From positions 1-57,039 of IMG/VR virus record IMGVR_UViG_3300037882_003134: DNA of 57,039 bases. One strand, written 5' to 3'. Below, one piece after another: positions 49,449-57,025 of the stretch. Origin of the DNA: a virus. The position numbers and the translations under genes are program-made. The notes below the pieces were generated by a model. It was given only the letters and a program-made list of their open reading frames with translations. It was not told where the DNA came from and did not search any database. Every line of letters begins with the position of its first letter. Positions within the stretch are counted from its first letter, which is position 1.

Positions 49449-49521
49449 ACGCGCAGCATACATGGGTCTGCACAATTGGCAAGACTTTCCCCTTGCGCGC
49501 GGCATACTATTGGCATACAGT
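49441..49521. promoter_or_regulatory. Operator repeats and divergent promoters
   Basis: ATTGGCATAC occurs at 49441-49450 and 49509-49518, with partial copies at 49475-49482 (ATTGGCAA) and 49501-49507 (GGCATAC). The plus promoter TTGCGC (49493-49498) - 17 bp - TACAGT (49516-49521) contains the second copy; the minus -10 box TATGCT (49455-49460) abuts the first. Confidence 0.6.
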
Positions 49522-49550
49522 TGTCGCATCACTTCTTTCCCTCCTCGCAC

Positions 49551-49769
49551 ATGTTGGAAGCACTCGCAAAGATCGAAGAAGCCATGCTGGCTCTCTCTCC
49601 AGAGATCCGCGTCGAGGTAAACATCCGTCTGAAGATTCACGACGATGTTCCAGCGGACTTCGTTGAGCAATCCACCACGGTCATGAGTGACAGCACCGAC
49701 TACCGCAAGGTAGTTCAGGCATTCGATGGAATGGTGCATAAGGAAATCACCCTCTCCATTCCCGATTGA
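49551..49769 (+). CDS. Hypothetical protein, 72 aa
   Basis: Starts about 23 nt after the pred. transcript start of the TTGCGC/TACAGT promoter, behind a pyrimidine-rich leader. Helical first half (EALAKIEEAMLAL), then beta. Divergent from the RHH gene, so probably its target. No family recognised. Confidence 0.55.
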   Translation: MLEALAKIEEAMLALSPEIRVEVNIRLKIHDDVPADFVEQSTTVMSDSTDYRKVVQAFDGMVHKEITLSIPD

Positions 49770-49843
49770 TGCTCCGCTTCTTCCTCATTGCTCTGGCCTT
49801 CTACGTTCTCCTTCTTTCTGAAGGCTTTCTCCCCGCCATCTAA
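49769..49843 (+). CDS. Tiny membrane protein, 24 aa
   Basis: One membrane helix (FFLIALAFYVLLLSEGFL). It overlaps the previous stop (TGATG) and the next start (TAATG) by one base each, which supports translation. Confidence 0.45.
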   Translation: MLRFFLIALAFYVLLLSEGFLPAI

Positions 49844-50031
49844 TGTTCTGCCCAATCTGCTCCGACAACGGCCACGAAATCGAAATGGAAGTCCGCGACA
49901 CGGTTCACAACTTCCACGATCCCGCCTCTTCTCACGGCCACGGCCAGACCGAAGGCAAGCTCGCAGTCTGCCCTACATGCGGACACGAGGAGGAGGTGGA
50001 GCCGAACGATCCGGAGCCGCTTGAAATCTAG
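49843..50031 (+). CDS. Zinc-ribbon protein, 62 aa
   Basis: Two Cys pairs (CPIC at the start and CPTCGH near 45) form a zinc ribbon with a His/Gly-rich loop between. Acidic C-terminus. A CCCCGC tract lies 6 nt before the ATG. Confidence 0.6.
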   Translation: MFCPICSDNGHEIEMEVRDTVHNFHDPASSHGHGQTEGKLAVCPTCGHEEEVEPNDPEPLEI

Positions 50032-50049
50032 TTTCTTCCCCTCTCTTCG

Positions 50050-50799
50050 ATGAAAAAGGAAATCCGCAAAGTATCAGACGACGGAAAGACCGTTCAAATC
50101 ACAATCGCTGATGAACGGTTCTACGTGAAAACGGAGACCGACGAAAAAGGGAACATTCTCTCGATTCGAGAATACCCCTCTGTTACGTGGAAATGCGGTT
50201 GTTATCCAAAAGGCGTTGGCTACTACATGTGGCTCGCAAAGAACGGCTGGGATGAATCTCAGGAAATCATGCGCGAAGCAGGTCACCGTGGTTCCAAGGT
50301 TCACAATGCAGTTGAATCACTGCTGCTTGGGAATACGGTCAGAATGGAAGACGCGTTCCAAGACGGCGACGGCAATGTGTCAGACCTTACCCTTGAAGAG
50401 TACGAGGCACTGCTTTCCTTCGCCGACTGGCACAAAGAATTCAAGCCCGAAACGATTGCCATCGAAACGACAGTGTTCAACGACGAATACAACTACGCGG
50501 GTACAGTCGATTACATCTGCAAGATCGACGGCAAAGTGTGGATCATCGACTTCAAGACTTCCGCAGACGTATGGCCTTCCTACGAATTGCAGGTGTCCGC
50601 ATACAAGCACGCACTCGACATGAAGGTAGACCAGCTCGGCATTCTCCAGCTTGGCTACAAGCGAAACAAGAGGAAGTGGAAGATGAATGAAATCGAAGAT
50701 CAATTCGAGCTATTCAAAGCAGCCGACCTTATTTGGCAGAAGGAACACGGCAAGACAGAAATATTCGTGAAAGATTATCCCACTTCCATCTCTCTCTAA
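50050..50799 (+). CDS. PD-(D/E)XK exonuclease (RecB/Cas4-like)
   Basis: A 249-residue nuclease with an intact active site: GSKVHNAVESLL helix, then GTVDYICKIDGKVWIIDFKTS (catalytic Asp, Asp and Lys) and the QxSAY helix (ELQVSAYKHAL). It resembles phage recombination exonucleases. The next gene, a small protein often adjacent in phages, and NinB/NinG-like genes downstream suggest a recombination module. TTTCTTCCCCTC lies 6 nt before the ATG. Confidence 0.85.
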   Translation: MKKEIRKVSDDGKTVQITIADERFYVKTETDEKGNILSIREYPSVTWKCGCYPKGVGYYMWLAKNGWDESQEIMREAGHRGSKVHNAVESLLLGNTVRMEDAFQDGDGNVSDLTLEEYEALLSFADWHKEFKPETIAIETTVFNDEYNYAGTVDYICKIDGKVWIIDFKTSADVWPSYELQVSAYKHALDMKVDQLGILQLGYKRNKRKWKMNEIEDQFELFKAADLIWQKEHGKTEIFVKDYPTSISL

Positions 50800-51209
50800 T
50801 GGGCTTCTCTGTCAAAAACGAATTTCCCTCTCGCTTCTTGAAGGGCGAAGAAATCACCGGCAAGGAAGTCCCTGTCACGATTCGCGAAGTGCGACGGGAA
50901 AACGTCTTCTCCCCACAGAAGAACAAAAAGGAAGCGGTGCTCGTGGTGTATTTTCAGGGCAAAGAGAAGGGCGTGATCCTCAAAAAGCAACGTGCCCTCG
51001 ATCTGAAGACTTTATCCGGAAGCGACGATACCGACGGCTGGATCGGACAGACGTTCCGTATGTTCACAGAGAAGAAGAAAACCGGCGAAGGCGTTGTAGA
51101 TGTCATTCGTTTCAAAGATGCCAGTCCCGACGACCTACCTCCGGATCAAAAGAAAGCGCTTGGCGATCAGCTCGACGCAAAGTCTGATTCTTCTTCTCTC
51201 CCTGCCTAA
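50799..51209 (+). CDS. Phage protein paired with exonuclease, 136 aa
   Basis: The N-terminus (EFPSRFLKGEEI, VPVTIREVRREN) followed by a small beta fold (AVLVVYFQGKEKGVILKKQRALDL ... DGWIGQTF) matches a phage family I know only as conserved protein near recombination nucleases; it looks like an OB-type domain. An ssDNA-binding role is plausible but not shown. Overlaps the exonuclease stop (TAATG). Confidence 0.6.
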   Translation: MGFSVKNEFPSRFLKGEEITGKEVPVTIREVRRENVFSPQKNKKEAVLVVYFQGKEKGVILKKQRALDLKTLSGSDDTDGWIGQTFRMFTEKKKTGEGVVDVIRFKDASPDDLPPDQKKALGDQLDAKSDSSSLPA

Positions 51210-51634
51210 TGACTCCTCCTACTCACCAGCAACGGCCACTGCGGTTCAGGGCGTGGCATAAGGGCACAAAGCAAATGGCGACTGTCCGCGAAATGTACGA
51301 TGCCTGCCTGAATCCGAACGACGAAAATAGGCATGATTCAGCGTTTGCACTCCTAAAAGGAGTGGGCGATGTGAAAGACATCATCATCATGCAGTCCACC
51401 GGACTCCGTGACCGGAACGGAGTGGAGATATTCGAGGGGGACATCGTGCGAGGAGAGAAACGCTACGCGGACGACTTTGGCAATACGACCGAACCAGAGT
51501 TGTGCGTCGCTGAGGTGAAGTACGGCGAGCGGCTGGGCGCGGTGGGACTGTATGTCGGAAGCGGTATGAACTTCGGGGAATTCCCCTTGGAAGTCATCGG
51601 AAATGTTTGGCAGCATCCCCACCTGCTGAAGTGA
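51209..51634 (+). CDS. YopX family protein
   Basis: A 141-residue protein with the YopX pattern: LRFRAWHKGTKQM at the start and MQSTGLRDRNGVEIFEGDIV in the middle, ending with EVIGNVW. Widespread in phages of Gram-positive bacteria; function unknown. Confidence 0.85.
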   Translation: MTPPTHQQRPLRFRAWHKGTKQMATVREMYDACLNPNDENRHDSAFALLKGVGDVKDIIIMQSTGLRDRNGVEIFEGDIVRGEKRYADDFGNTTEPELCVAEVKYGERLGAVGLYVGSGMNFGEFPLEVIGNVWQHPHLLK

Positions 51635-52020
51635 TCCTCTCCGCTGTCGTCACCAACGGCAAAGCCTGCTTCGATCCCCGCGACGAGGACAATCTCAAAG
51701 CGTTCATCCGCAGCCACGAAGGCAAGCGGCTCTGGTTCGTGATCCAGAAGGAGCGGCCACCGCGCACGCTGACGCAGAACGCCTACTATCACGCCGCCGT
51801 GATCCAAACGATTTCGGACTACACCGGCGACGATGCAAAGAGCACGCACGAGAACCTCAAGCAGATGTTCCTGCCGCAGTTCTTCGACGATAAAGGCCAG
51901 CCGATCGAGAAGAGCACAACGAGGCTCACCACCAAGGAGTTCGCCCAGTACATCGATCGGATCATTGCATGGGCGGGTACGGAGCACGGCCTTGCGATTC
52001 CTTCACCCAACGAGGCATGA
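51631..52020 (+). CDS. NinB-like recombination protein
   Basis: A 129-residue protein. GTG 51631 overlaps the upstream stop (GTGA). The block RPPRTLTQNAYYHAAVIQTISDYTG with later STTRLTTKEFAQYIDRIIAWA resembles NinB (Orf), a recombination mediator that loads on ssDNA. Its neighbour is NinG-like, as in lambda. Confidence 0.7.
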   Translation: MILSAVVTNGKACFDPRDEDNLKAFIRSHEGKRLWFVIQKERPPRTLTQNAYYHAAVIQTISDYTGDDAKSTHENLKQMFLPQFFDDKGQPIEKSTTRLTTKEFAQYIDRIIAWAGTEHGLAIPSPNEA

Positions 52021-52457
52021 ACGCACTCTACGGCTACACCACGCCGCGCTACATTATCGACTGGCTCTTGAACCACCACGACTTCCCCGCACCGGCTATC
52101 GCTCGCGAGGATCACAACTGCGATCTCTGCCAAGCCCCTTCCGGCTGGAGCCTTGTGTGTGAGGACTGCCGACGGCGACTCACTCCTTCGCAGGAGCGTC
52201 GGATAATGGGTATTTGGCATGCATTGATGCGTGAGAAGGGGCGTGACCCCATCGATCCGTCCAGCTTCTGGTGCTTCCACTGCGAGCAGCAATTCTCCGA
52301 GGATGAAGTGTGCGGCGACCACTGGCCGCATTCGCGTGGAGCCCGTATTGGCTTGCGATTCGACACACGCAATGGCGTTCCATGCTGCAAAGCGTGTAAT
52401 ACTTCCGGCTCGCCGCACCGCAAGCGACCGGGAGCCGCTGACTTCTTCGCTATCTAA
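52017..52457 (+). CDS. HNH/NinG-like zinc protein
   Basis: A 146-residue protein with three Cys pairs (CDLC, CEDC, CFHC) and CGDHWPHSRG ... GVPCCKACNTSG, an HNH-like zinc finger comparable to NinG (Rap), a structure-specific nuclease. ATGA overlap with the NinB-like gene supports a joint recombination role. Confidence 0.65.
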   Translation: MNALYGYTTPRYIIDWLLNHHDFPAPAIAREDHNCDLCQAPSGWSLVCEDCRRRLTPSQERRIMGIWHALMREKGRDPIDPSSFWCFHCEQQFSEDEVCGDHWPHSRGARIGLRFDTRNGVPCCKACNTSGSPHRKRPGAADFFAI

Positions 52458-52475
52458 TTTCTTCCCCTCAACCCA

Positions 52476-53006
52476 ATGAAGACACCAGAGTTCAACACTG
52501 AAACAGCTCGTCACGAATTGGATGGCATTCCATTCGCTGGTCATTTTCTGGAATGGAAGCTGGAATATGTGCCAGAAACCTATCTTAAAGAAAGCGAGCT
52601 AAGTGGCGAAGAATGGCGGAAGGGTGGATTCGTCCGTATCTATTTGAATGGCGATTGCGTGCTGGAAAAATTCTGCCGTGAGCCAGAAAGGGCTCTGATG
52701 CTTCTATCAAAGGGGCTGCATGAACTGAAATGCTTTTTTGAGGGGTATGGTGTGCAGATAGGCAAGTGGCAAAAAGATTTGATTGGCAGAAAAGTCCGTC
52801 ATGGATGTATTCCGAGTACTGTAGTGCGATATGTGGGCAACGGCGAAGTAATTATCAAGCGTGACGACGGAAAGGATTACCTGCCAGACCTTTATCCGTC
52901 ATTGATGGAAGAAGACGGAACTTATGAAACAGAATGGAAAGATGAAGACAGAGTGCATATTACAGACAAGCGTATTAACTGGCATGTCGCCCCATCCCTC
53001 TCATGA
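52476..53006 (+). CDS. Hypothetical protein, 176 aa
   Basis: Visible features are a beta-rich central part and an aromatic-rich start (GHFLEWKLEYVPETY). TTTCTTCCCCTC lies 6 nt before the ATG. More AT-rich than its neighbours. No family recognised. Confidence 0.55.
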   Translation: MKTPEFNTETARHELDGIPFAGHFLEWKLEYVPETYLKESELSGEEWRKGGFVRIYLNGDCVLEKFCREPERALMLLSKGLHELKCFFEGYGVQIGKWQKDLIGRKVRHGCIPSTVVRYVGNGEVIIKRDDGKDYLPDLYPSLMEEDGTYETEWKDEDRVHITDKRINWHVAPSLS

Positions 53007-53176
53007 CCCATCAGCAGGACAAAGCAGCGGCAAAGAAATGCGGAAGGCACAACTATGTTGAAACGTTTGACCTTCACGGATGCAAATGGCTTTACTGCAA
53101 ATATTGCGGAGACAAAAAGCTACTGTCAGATGGGCGATCGAGACGAGATCGCATGTTCCAAGCAGTTCACCCGTAG
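53003..53176 (+). CDS. Small zinc-finger protein, 57 aa
   Basis: Starts by ATGA overlap with the upstream gene. Cys/His arrangement CGRHNYVETFDLHGCKWLYCKYCGD suggests one zinc site. The ORF is missing from longer-ORF views because it is short, but coupling on both sides supports it. Confidence 0.5.
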   Translation: MTHQQDKAAAKKCGRHNYVETFDLHGCKWLYCKYCGDKKLLSDGRSRRDRMFQAVHP

Positions 53177-53178
53177 AT

Positions 53179-53736
53179 ATGACCGACCAGCAGCAAATCC
53201 TCGCCGTGCTACGTCGCCACTTGTTCGACCGTCCTCCAATGGTCGCCTACGAGCTGAACCTCACGCAGATGGCAGAGGAGATCGAGAAGGAGCTTCGCCC
53301 GTCGTTTTCAGAAGTCGTGATTCAGCAGAGCGAGTGCGCGATGCGATGCCCGACCTGCAAGGAAACGCGGAACATCTACAGACGTTCATGGAGGCACGAG
53401 TCCACCGATGCCCTCAAAATGCTCCAAGATCGCGATATGACAACGCCGGAGTTCGGCAGCGTGGTGAAGACCCAAGGGGCACGAAAGACGCTCTCAGAGC
53501 TTGCAGAAAGCGACCTCGTAGAAATCTGCGGCACACGCAAGGGGAGTCGCCTCTATCGGATAACACAAAAGGGACGGGACTTCCTTGCAGGCAAGATACC
53601 CGCCCAGTGCAGTTGGTGGCCTCCCGATTCGCCAAAAGAATGCGAAGCAGGAGAGCTGCGGTACGTTCACGAGATGCCGCACTCCCATCCGCTGAATCAG
53701 CCGGAGAAACATGCCGAGATGGCGGTTGCAATGTGA
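53179..53736 (+). CDS. Winged-helix protein with zinc motif, 185 aa
   Basis: Starts 2 nt after the previous stop; a longer plus-strand ORF in another frame over the same DNA is rejected. An N-terminal helical part, a CxxC motif (RCPTCKE) near 60, then a winged helix (TLSELAESDLVEICGTRKGSRLYRITQKGRDFL). Likely DNA-binding; role unknown. Confidence 0.6.
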   Translation: MTDQQQILAVLRRHLFDRPPMVAYELNLTQMAEEIEKELRPSFSEVVIQQSECAMRCPTCKETRNIYRRSWRHESTDALKMLQDRDMTTPEFGSVVKTQGARKTLSELAESDLVEICGTRKGSRLYRITQKGRDFLAGKIPAQCSWWPPDSPKECEAGELRYVHEMPHSHPLNQPEKHAEMAVAM

Positions 53737-53950
53737 AGCCCAGAGGAGATCACGGAACTGCTCCTGTCGGTCTATGCTCGGCGGGATCTGGTGAGGCCGG
53801 AATCTACGTATTTGTTCGAGAGCGGCCGTTCTGCAACTTTGGGAAGCACAGGATATTGCCCTAGCTCGCCGAATCCCGATAATGGGGGGAATGACAAAAC
53901 GTGAACTTCGCCATGGATGGGCGACGGCGGTGAGAAAATGAAAGCGCACC

Positions 53951-54832
53951 ATGGGATTAGCAGACTGGTTCAGTACGTTCTGCTCGAATTTGAAAGTCGA
54001 TAATGGAGACACTATTTCCACTCGATACAAGGCTATTACGCGCCGGTTAAATACGGACTACTGGAGCACGACGTCTGACACCGCCCACAGCCTTTATGTT
54101 GGCTCCTATGGTCGCAATACAGCGGTTCGAGGATTTAGTGACTTAGACATGATCTTTCAATTGCCGTATTCCGTCTACGAGCAGTACGATGCATACACTG
54201 GAAATGGTCAGTCAGCACTGCTGCAGGCTGTGAAAACCTCTATCGAGAAGACGTACTCTAAGACCAATATCCGTGGCGATGGTCAGGTAATCCAGGTGCC
54301 GTTCACCGACGGAGTAACGTTTGAAGTCGTGCCGGGCTTTATCAACAAGGATGACAGTTACACGTACCCAGATGCGAACAGCGGTGGAAGTTGGCGTACA
54401 ACTGATCCGAGGCCGGAGATTGCTGCAATCAGGACAAGAAACACTGACTGCAATGGTAATCTCGTCTGGCTATGTCGAATGATGAGGGCTTGGAAGAACA
54501 AATGGGATGTCCCAATCGGCGGGTTGCTAATAGATACCCTCGCGTACCAATTCATGGAAGACTACGTCTCTAGGGCTAAATCGTACATTTACTACGATTG
54601 GATATGTCGAGATTTCTTCCGATTTATGGCCGACCAGGATAAGGAGAAGGAGTACTGGAAGGCACCTGGAAGTGGCCGATATGTCTACGGCAAGGGGCTG
54701 TTTCAATATAAAGCCACGCGGTGCTATAACATCTCGCTTGAGGCAATTGAAAACGAAACCGCAACTCCCAAGCGAGAGTGGACTGCCAAGCAAAAATGGA
54801 GGGAGATTTTTGGAACCTCATTCCCAGACTGA
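53951..54832 (+). CDS. CBASS-type CD-NTase (SMODS nucleotidyltransferase)
   Basis: A 293-residue cGAS/DncV-like nucleotidyltransferase. The active site is complete: GS at 51-52 (VGSYGRNTAVRG), D64 and D66 (FSDLDMIF), and a third acidic residue E125 (FEVVP). On phage sensing it would make a cyclic or linear oligonucleotide second messenger; the product cannot be told from sequence. A 214-bp gap without a clear gene precedes it. The next gene is the likely effector. Confidence 0.85.
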   Translation: MGLADWFSTFCSNLKVDNGDTISTRYKAITRRLNTDYWSTTSDTAHSLYVGSYGRNTAVRGFSDLDMIFQLPYSVYEQYDAYTGNGQSALLQAVKTSIEKTYSKTNIRGDGQVIQVPFTDGVTFEVVPGFINKDDSYTYPDANSGGSWRTTDPRPEIAAIRTRNTDCNGNLVWLCRMMRAWKNKWDVPIGGLLIDTLAYQFMEDYVSRAKSYIYYDWICRDFFRFMADQDKEKEYWKAPGSGRYVYGKGLFQYKATRCYNISLEAIENETATPKREWTAKQKWREIFGTSFPD

Positions 54833-55418
54833 CGACACTCCGAGCTCTAGGGCAATTTTGGAGGGACAACTTCGCGAATGCTTCGGCCGCGTCGTCTATT
54901 CGCACAAAACCCATGAGAAGTGCGCAGACATCCTTCTGTCGCGTTTGTCGTGCATAAAGCTCTGGCAAATCATTTTGGCGGCAATCACGACCGGTGGCTT
55001 CATTGCCGCCGTTTTCGGTGGAGGTACAACTGCCGCCGTGATTGGCGTGGTGGTGTCCACGCTCTTACTGGTCATTAATGCCTATACCAAAGACTACGAT
55101 CTCGGGGAACTCGCGCAGAAGCACCGGCAGGCTGGTGCAGACTTATGGATGATTCGTGAGAAGTACCTGTCGCTTTTGACAGATCTCCGGATGGGTGAGA
55201 GGCCGATAGAAGCCCTTCAAGCCGAGCGGGACGCACTGCTTAAAGAGCTTCATGCCGTATACTCCGGCGCGCCGAGCACGACATACAAGGCGTACAAGAA
55301 GGCACAGGAAGCTTTGCAGACGCTTGAGGACATGACGTTCTCGAACGAGGAAATCGACGCCTTTCTGCCGAGCGAGCTGAAGAGGTCCAAGCCCCAATCT
55401 GCAGACTCCGCCAGGTGA
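54810..55418 (+). CDS. SLATT-type two-helix membrane effector
   Basis: A 202-residue protein. TTG 54810 is chosen because GGAGGGAG lies at ideal distance before it; longer ATG forms would sit deep in the CD-NTase gene. Two membrane helices (about 51-70, LWQIILAAITTGGFIAAVFG, and 73-92) are followed by a long helical cytosolic part (AQKHRQAGADLWMIREKYLSLL), the SLATT pattern. SLATT proteins pair with SMODS enzymes and are predicted to form pores that stop growth when the messenger binds. The two genes overlap by 23 bp. Confidence 0.8.
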   Translation: MEPHSQTDDTPSSRAILEGQLRECFGRVVYSHKTHEKCADILLSRLSCIKLWQIILAAITTGGFIAAVFGGGTTAAVIGVVVSTLLLVINAYTKDYDLGELAQKHRQAGADLWMIREKYLSLLTDLRMGERPIEALQAERDALLKELHAVYSGAPSTTYKAYKKAQEALQTLEDMTFSNEEIDAFLPSELKRSKPQSADSAR

Positions 55419-55422
55419 AAGA

Positions 55423-55710
55423 TCAATAGTCGTCAGGCAGTAGCGCGGTGATCGCTCCGCCGTCGCCGTCTTCGATGATCCAGAGATCCGGCTTGTTCGG
55501 ATCAACGTTCTTGAATATCTGCAGGTAGTCGATACCGCCGTATCGCTTTGCCTGTTCCTGCAGGACGGCGAGGCATCGCTGGATCGTTTCCATCTGATGG
55601 GCTTCGATCGCCGCGGCTGTTGCGAGGAACGGCTTTTCTGGTGATGGCTGGAATCGGTTGCACGATTCCGGGGAGTCCAGAGGGACTTCCTGTTGTTTGA
55701 GGATGAGCAA
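55423..55710 (-). CDS. Hypothetical protein, 95 aa
   Basis: TTG start; TTTCTTCCCCTC lies exactly 6 nt before it, as for 50050 and 52476. Helical centre (AAAIEAHQMETIQRCLAVLQEQAKR) and acidic C-terminus. It converges on the effector gene. No family recognised. Confidence 0.55.
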   Translation of the reverse strand: MLILKQQEVPLDSPESCNRFQPSPEKPFLATAAAIEAHQMETIQRCLAVLQEQAKRYGGIDYLQIFKNVDPNKPDLWIIEDGDGGAITALLPDDY

Positions 55711-55731
55711 GGGAGAGAGGGGAAGAAATTA

Positions 55732-56346
55732 TCAATCATCGTCGTCTTCACATTCGCCTTCTTCATCGCAGTCGTCATTCCAAGTGTCTTTGACGCCGGG
55801 AGGAAGAGGGATGTCGAAGAATGAACCTGATTTGCTGATCGGCTTATAGTTCCCGCCACGAACGATATCGACAATGTCGAAGTTCTGGGATCGCATCATT
55901 GAACCGATCTGCCACGTGATCATCGCTGGATACCACTCTTCGCGCGGAAGTGGGTCAGGTTCTTCAAAGCCGAAGAGTGAATTGTTGCTCAGCCGTTCAA
56001 GCATTTTCGGCCCCGACACGAGATCGGTGTTCGTTACACATCCTCCAGAATTGGACATGTCGTACGACTTTCGAGCCTCTGTCAGTACATGCTCCAACGC
56101 CTCTGCGCGTGACGGAAATGCTTTCCAGGGAGAGCCGCCGCCAGAATTATCCGTTTGTCTATCGGATCGCGCTGCGTAACGACCGTCTGGCAACGGTGCC
56201 AATTGATACTCAAAGCGGCACGAACCGATCTTGATTACGCGAGGGCCTTCGCTGTTATAGGTCGCTGGGTTACGAACGGTGCGAACCCACTCGTCAAAGT
56301 CGTCATGCCGCTGCTTGAGCTCAGCGGGGATTGCTTTTGATGGCAT
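55732..56346 (-). CDS. Hypothetical protein, 204 aa
   Basis: TTTCCCCTC lies 6 nt before the ATG. The C-terminus is a strongly acidic tail (DDCDEEGECEDDDD). Central part looks alpha/beta. No family recognised. Confidence 0.55.
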   Translation of the reverse strand: MPSKAIPAELKQRHDDFDEWVRTVRNPATYNSEGPRVIKIGSCRFEYQLAPLPDGRYAARSDRQTDNSGGGSPWKAFPSRAEALEHVLTEARKSYDMSNSGGCVTNTDLVSGPKMLERLSNNSLFGFEEPDPLPREEWYPAMITWQIGSMMRSQNFDIVDIVRGGNYKPISKSGSFFDIPLPPGVKDTWNDDCDEEGECEDDDD

Positions 56347-56480
56347 CGGAAAGAGGGGAAACGGATAAGAAATCCGCTCTTGCGCTGCAGCCGATGAGAA
56401 GTGCTATTCTCTCCATAGCTTTGTCGCAAAAGCCAGAGTACCCCGCCCCGAATGCTTTCGCAAACGGGACGGGGATTTCT

Positions 56481-56669
56481 CTACATATCGATCATTTCGA
56501 ACGTCCGCATGTTCCGGTACTTGCGAAGGTAGGCGTCTTCGAAGAACCATTCTTTGCCGATTCGAACGATCGGTTGAACGCGTGGTCCTGACATATCGCC
56601 TTTCGCCAGGCGTTTTAGGAAGCTCTCGCGTTCATTGAGCCAGTGCTGTACGTCTTTGGGTACTCGCAT
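56481..56669 (-). CDS. Hypothetical protein, 62 aa
   Basis: A helical N-terminus (VPKDVQHWLNERESFLKRLAKG) and a beta C-terminus. It starts two bases after the stop of the next gene upstream. No family recognised. Confidence 0.5.
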   Translation of the reverse strand: MRVPKDVQHWLNERESFLKRLAKGDMSGPRVQPIVRIGKEWFFEDAYLRKYRNMRTFEMIDM

Positions 56670-56671
56670 GG

Positions 56672-56791
56672 CTATTCTTCGGAATCGTCACCGTCGTGAA
56701 GTCGTTTCTGGACTTCGTCTTCTACGAGCTGGACTATTCGAGCGAAGTAGTCAAGTTGCGCGTCGAAGTGAACGTCTTTAATCTTGGCCAT
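56672..56791 (-). CDS. Hypothetical protein, 39 aa
   Basis: An amphipathic helix followed by an acidic end (IVQLVEDEVQKRLHDGDDSEE). Coupled to the 62-aa gene with a 2-nt gap. Confidence 0.4.
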   Translation of the reverse strand: MAKIKDVHFDAQLDYFARIVQLVEDEVQKRLHDGDDSEE

Positions 56792-56819
56792 AGAAGTGAG
56801 CGGTAAGAACTAAGGAAGG

Positions 56820-56848
56820 GCGGTTCTCTGCGAGAGGGAGCCGCTTTT
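56820..56848 (+). terminator. Terminator-like hairpin
   Basis: A 9-bp stem with three G-T pairs (GCGGTTCTC / GGGAGCCGC) and 7-nt loop is followed by TTTT. It is oriented on the plus strand although no plus gene directly precedes it, so it may shield the next region from readthrough. Confidence 0.55.
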
Positions 56849-56904
56849 CCTCACGATTGGCGGTTGCCCTGTCTCCGGTCGCAGTTGCCTGTAGGTGAAG
56901 GATC

Positions 56905-57025
56905 AAGGTGTCTTCGCGAAAGACGCCCGGTAAGCCGCACGGCAAGGCTCGCGGTCTAGGTGGAGACGCGAAGCGTACTACCTAGAACGCATAGAGCCGC
57001 CAGCCGTGCGAGAAAGGTGGCGTCT
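56905..57025. other. Structured region at right end
   Basis: The last 248 bp hold no supported gene. Successive stems are: GGTGTCTT / AAGACGCC (56907-56925), a long stem GCGgTCTAGGT / ACCTAGAaCGC (56951-56990) capped by ACGC-GAA-GCGT, and GCCGCC / GGTGGC near 56997-57021. Several stems in a row suggest a structured RNA or an origin. If the molecule is circular, this would be the leader of the first gene. Confidence 0.4.

Noticed and set aside
53055-53864. 269-aa plus-strand ORF over the winged-helix gene
   Set aside because: Arg-rich, no domain, and out of phase with two coupled ORFs (53003-53176 and 53179-53736) that have start/stop junctions and plausible folds.
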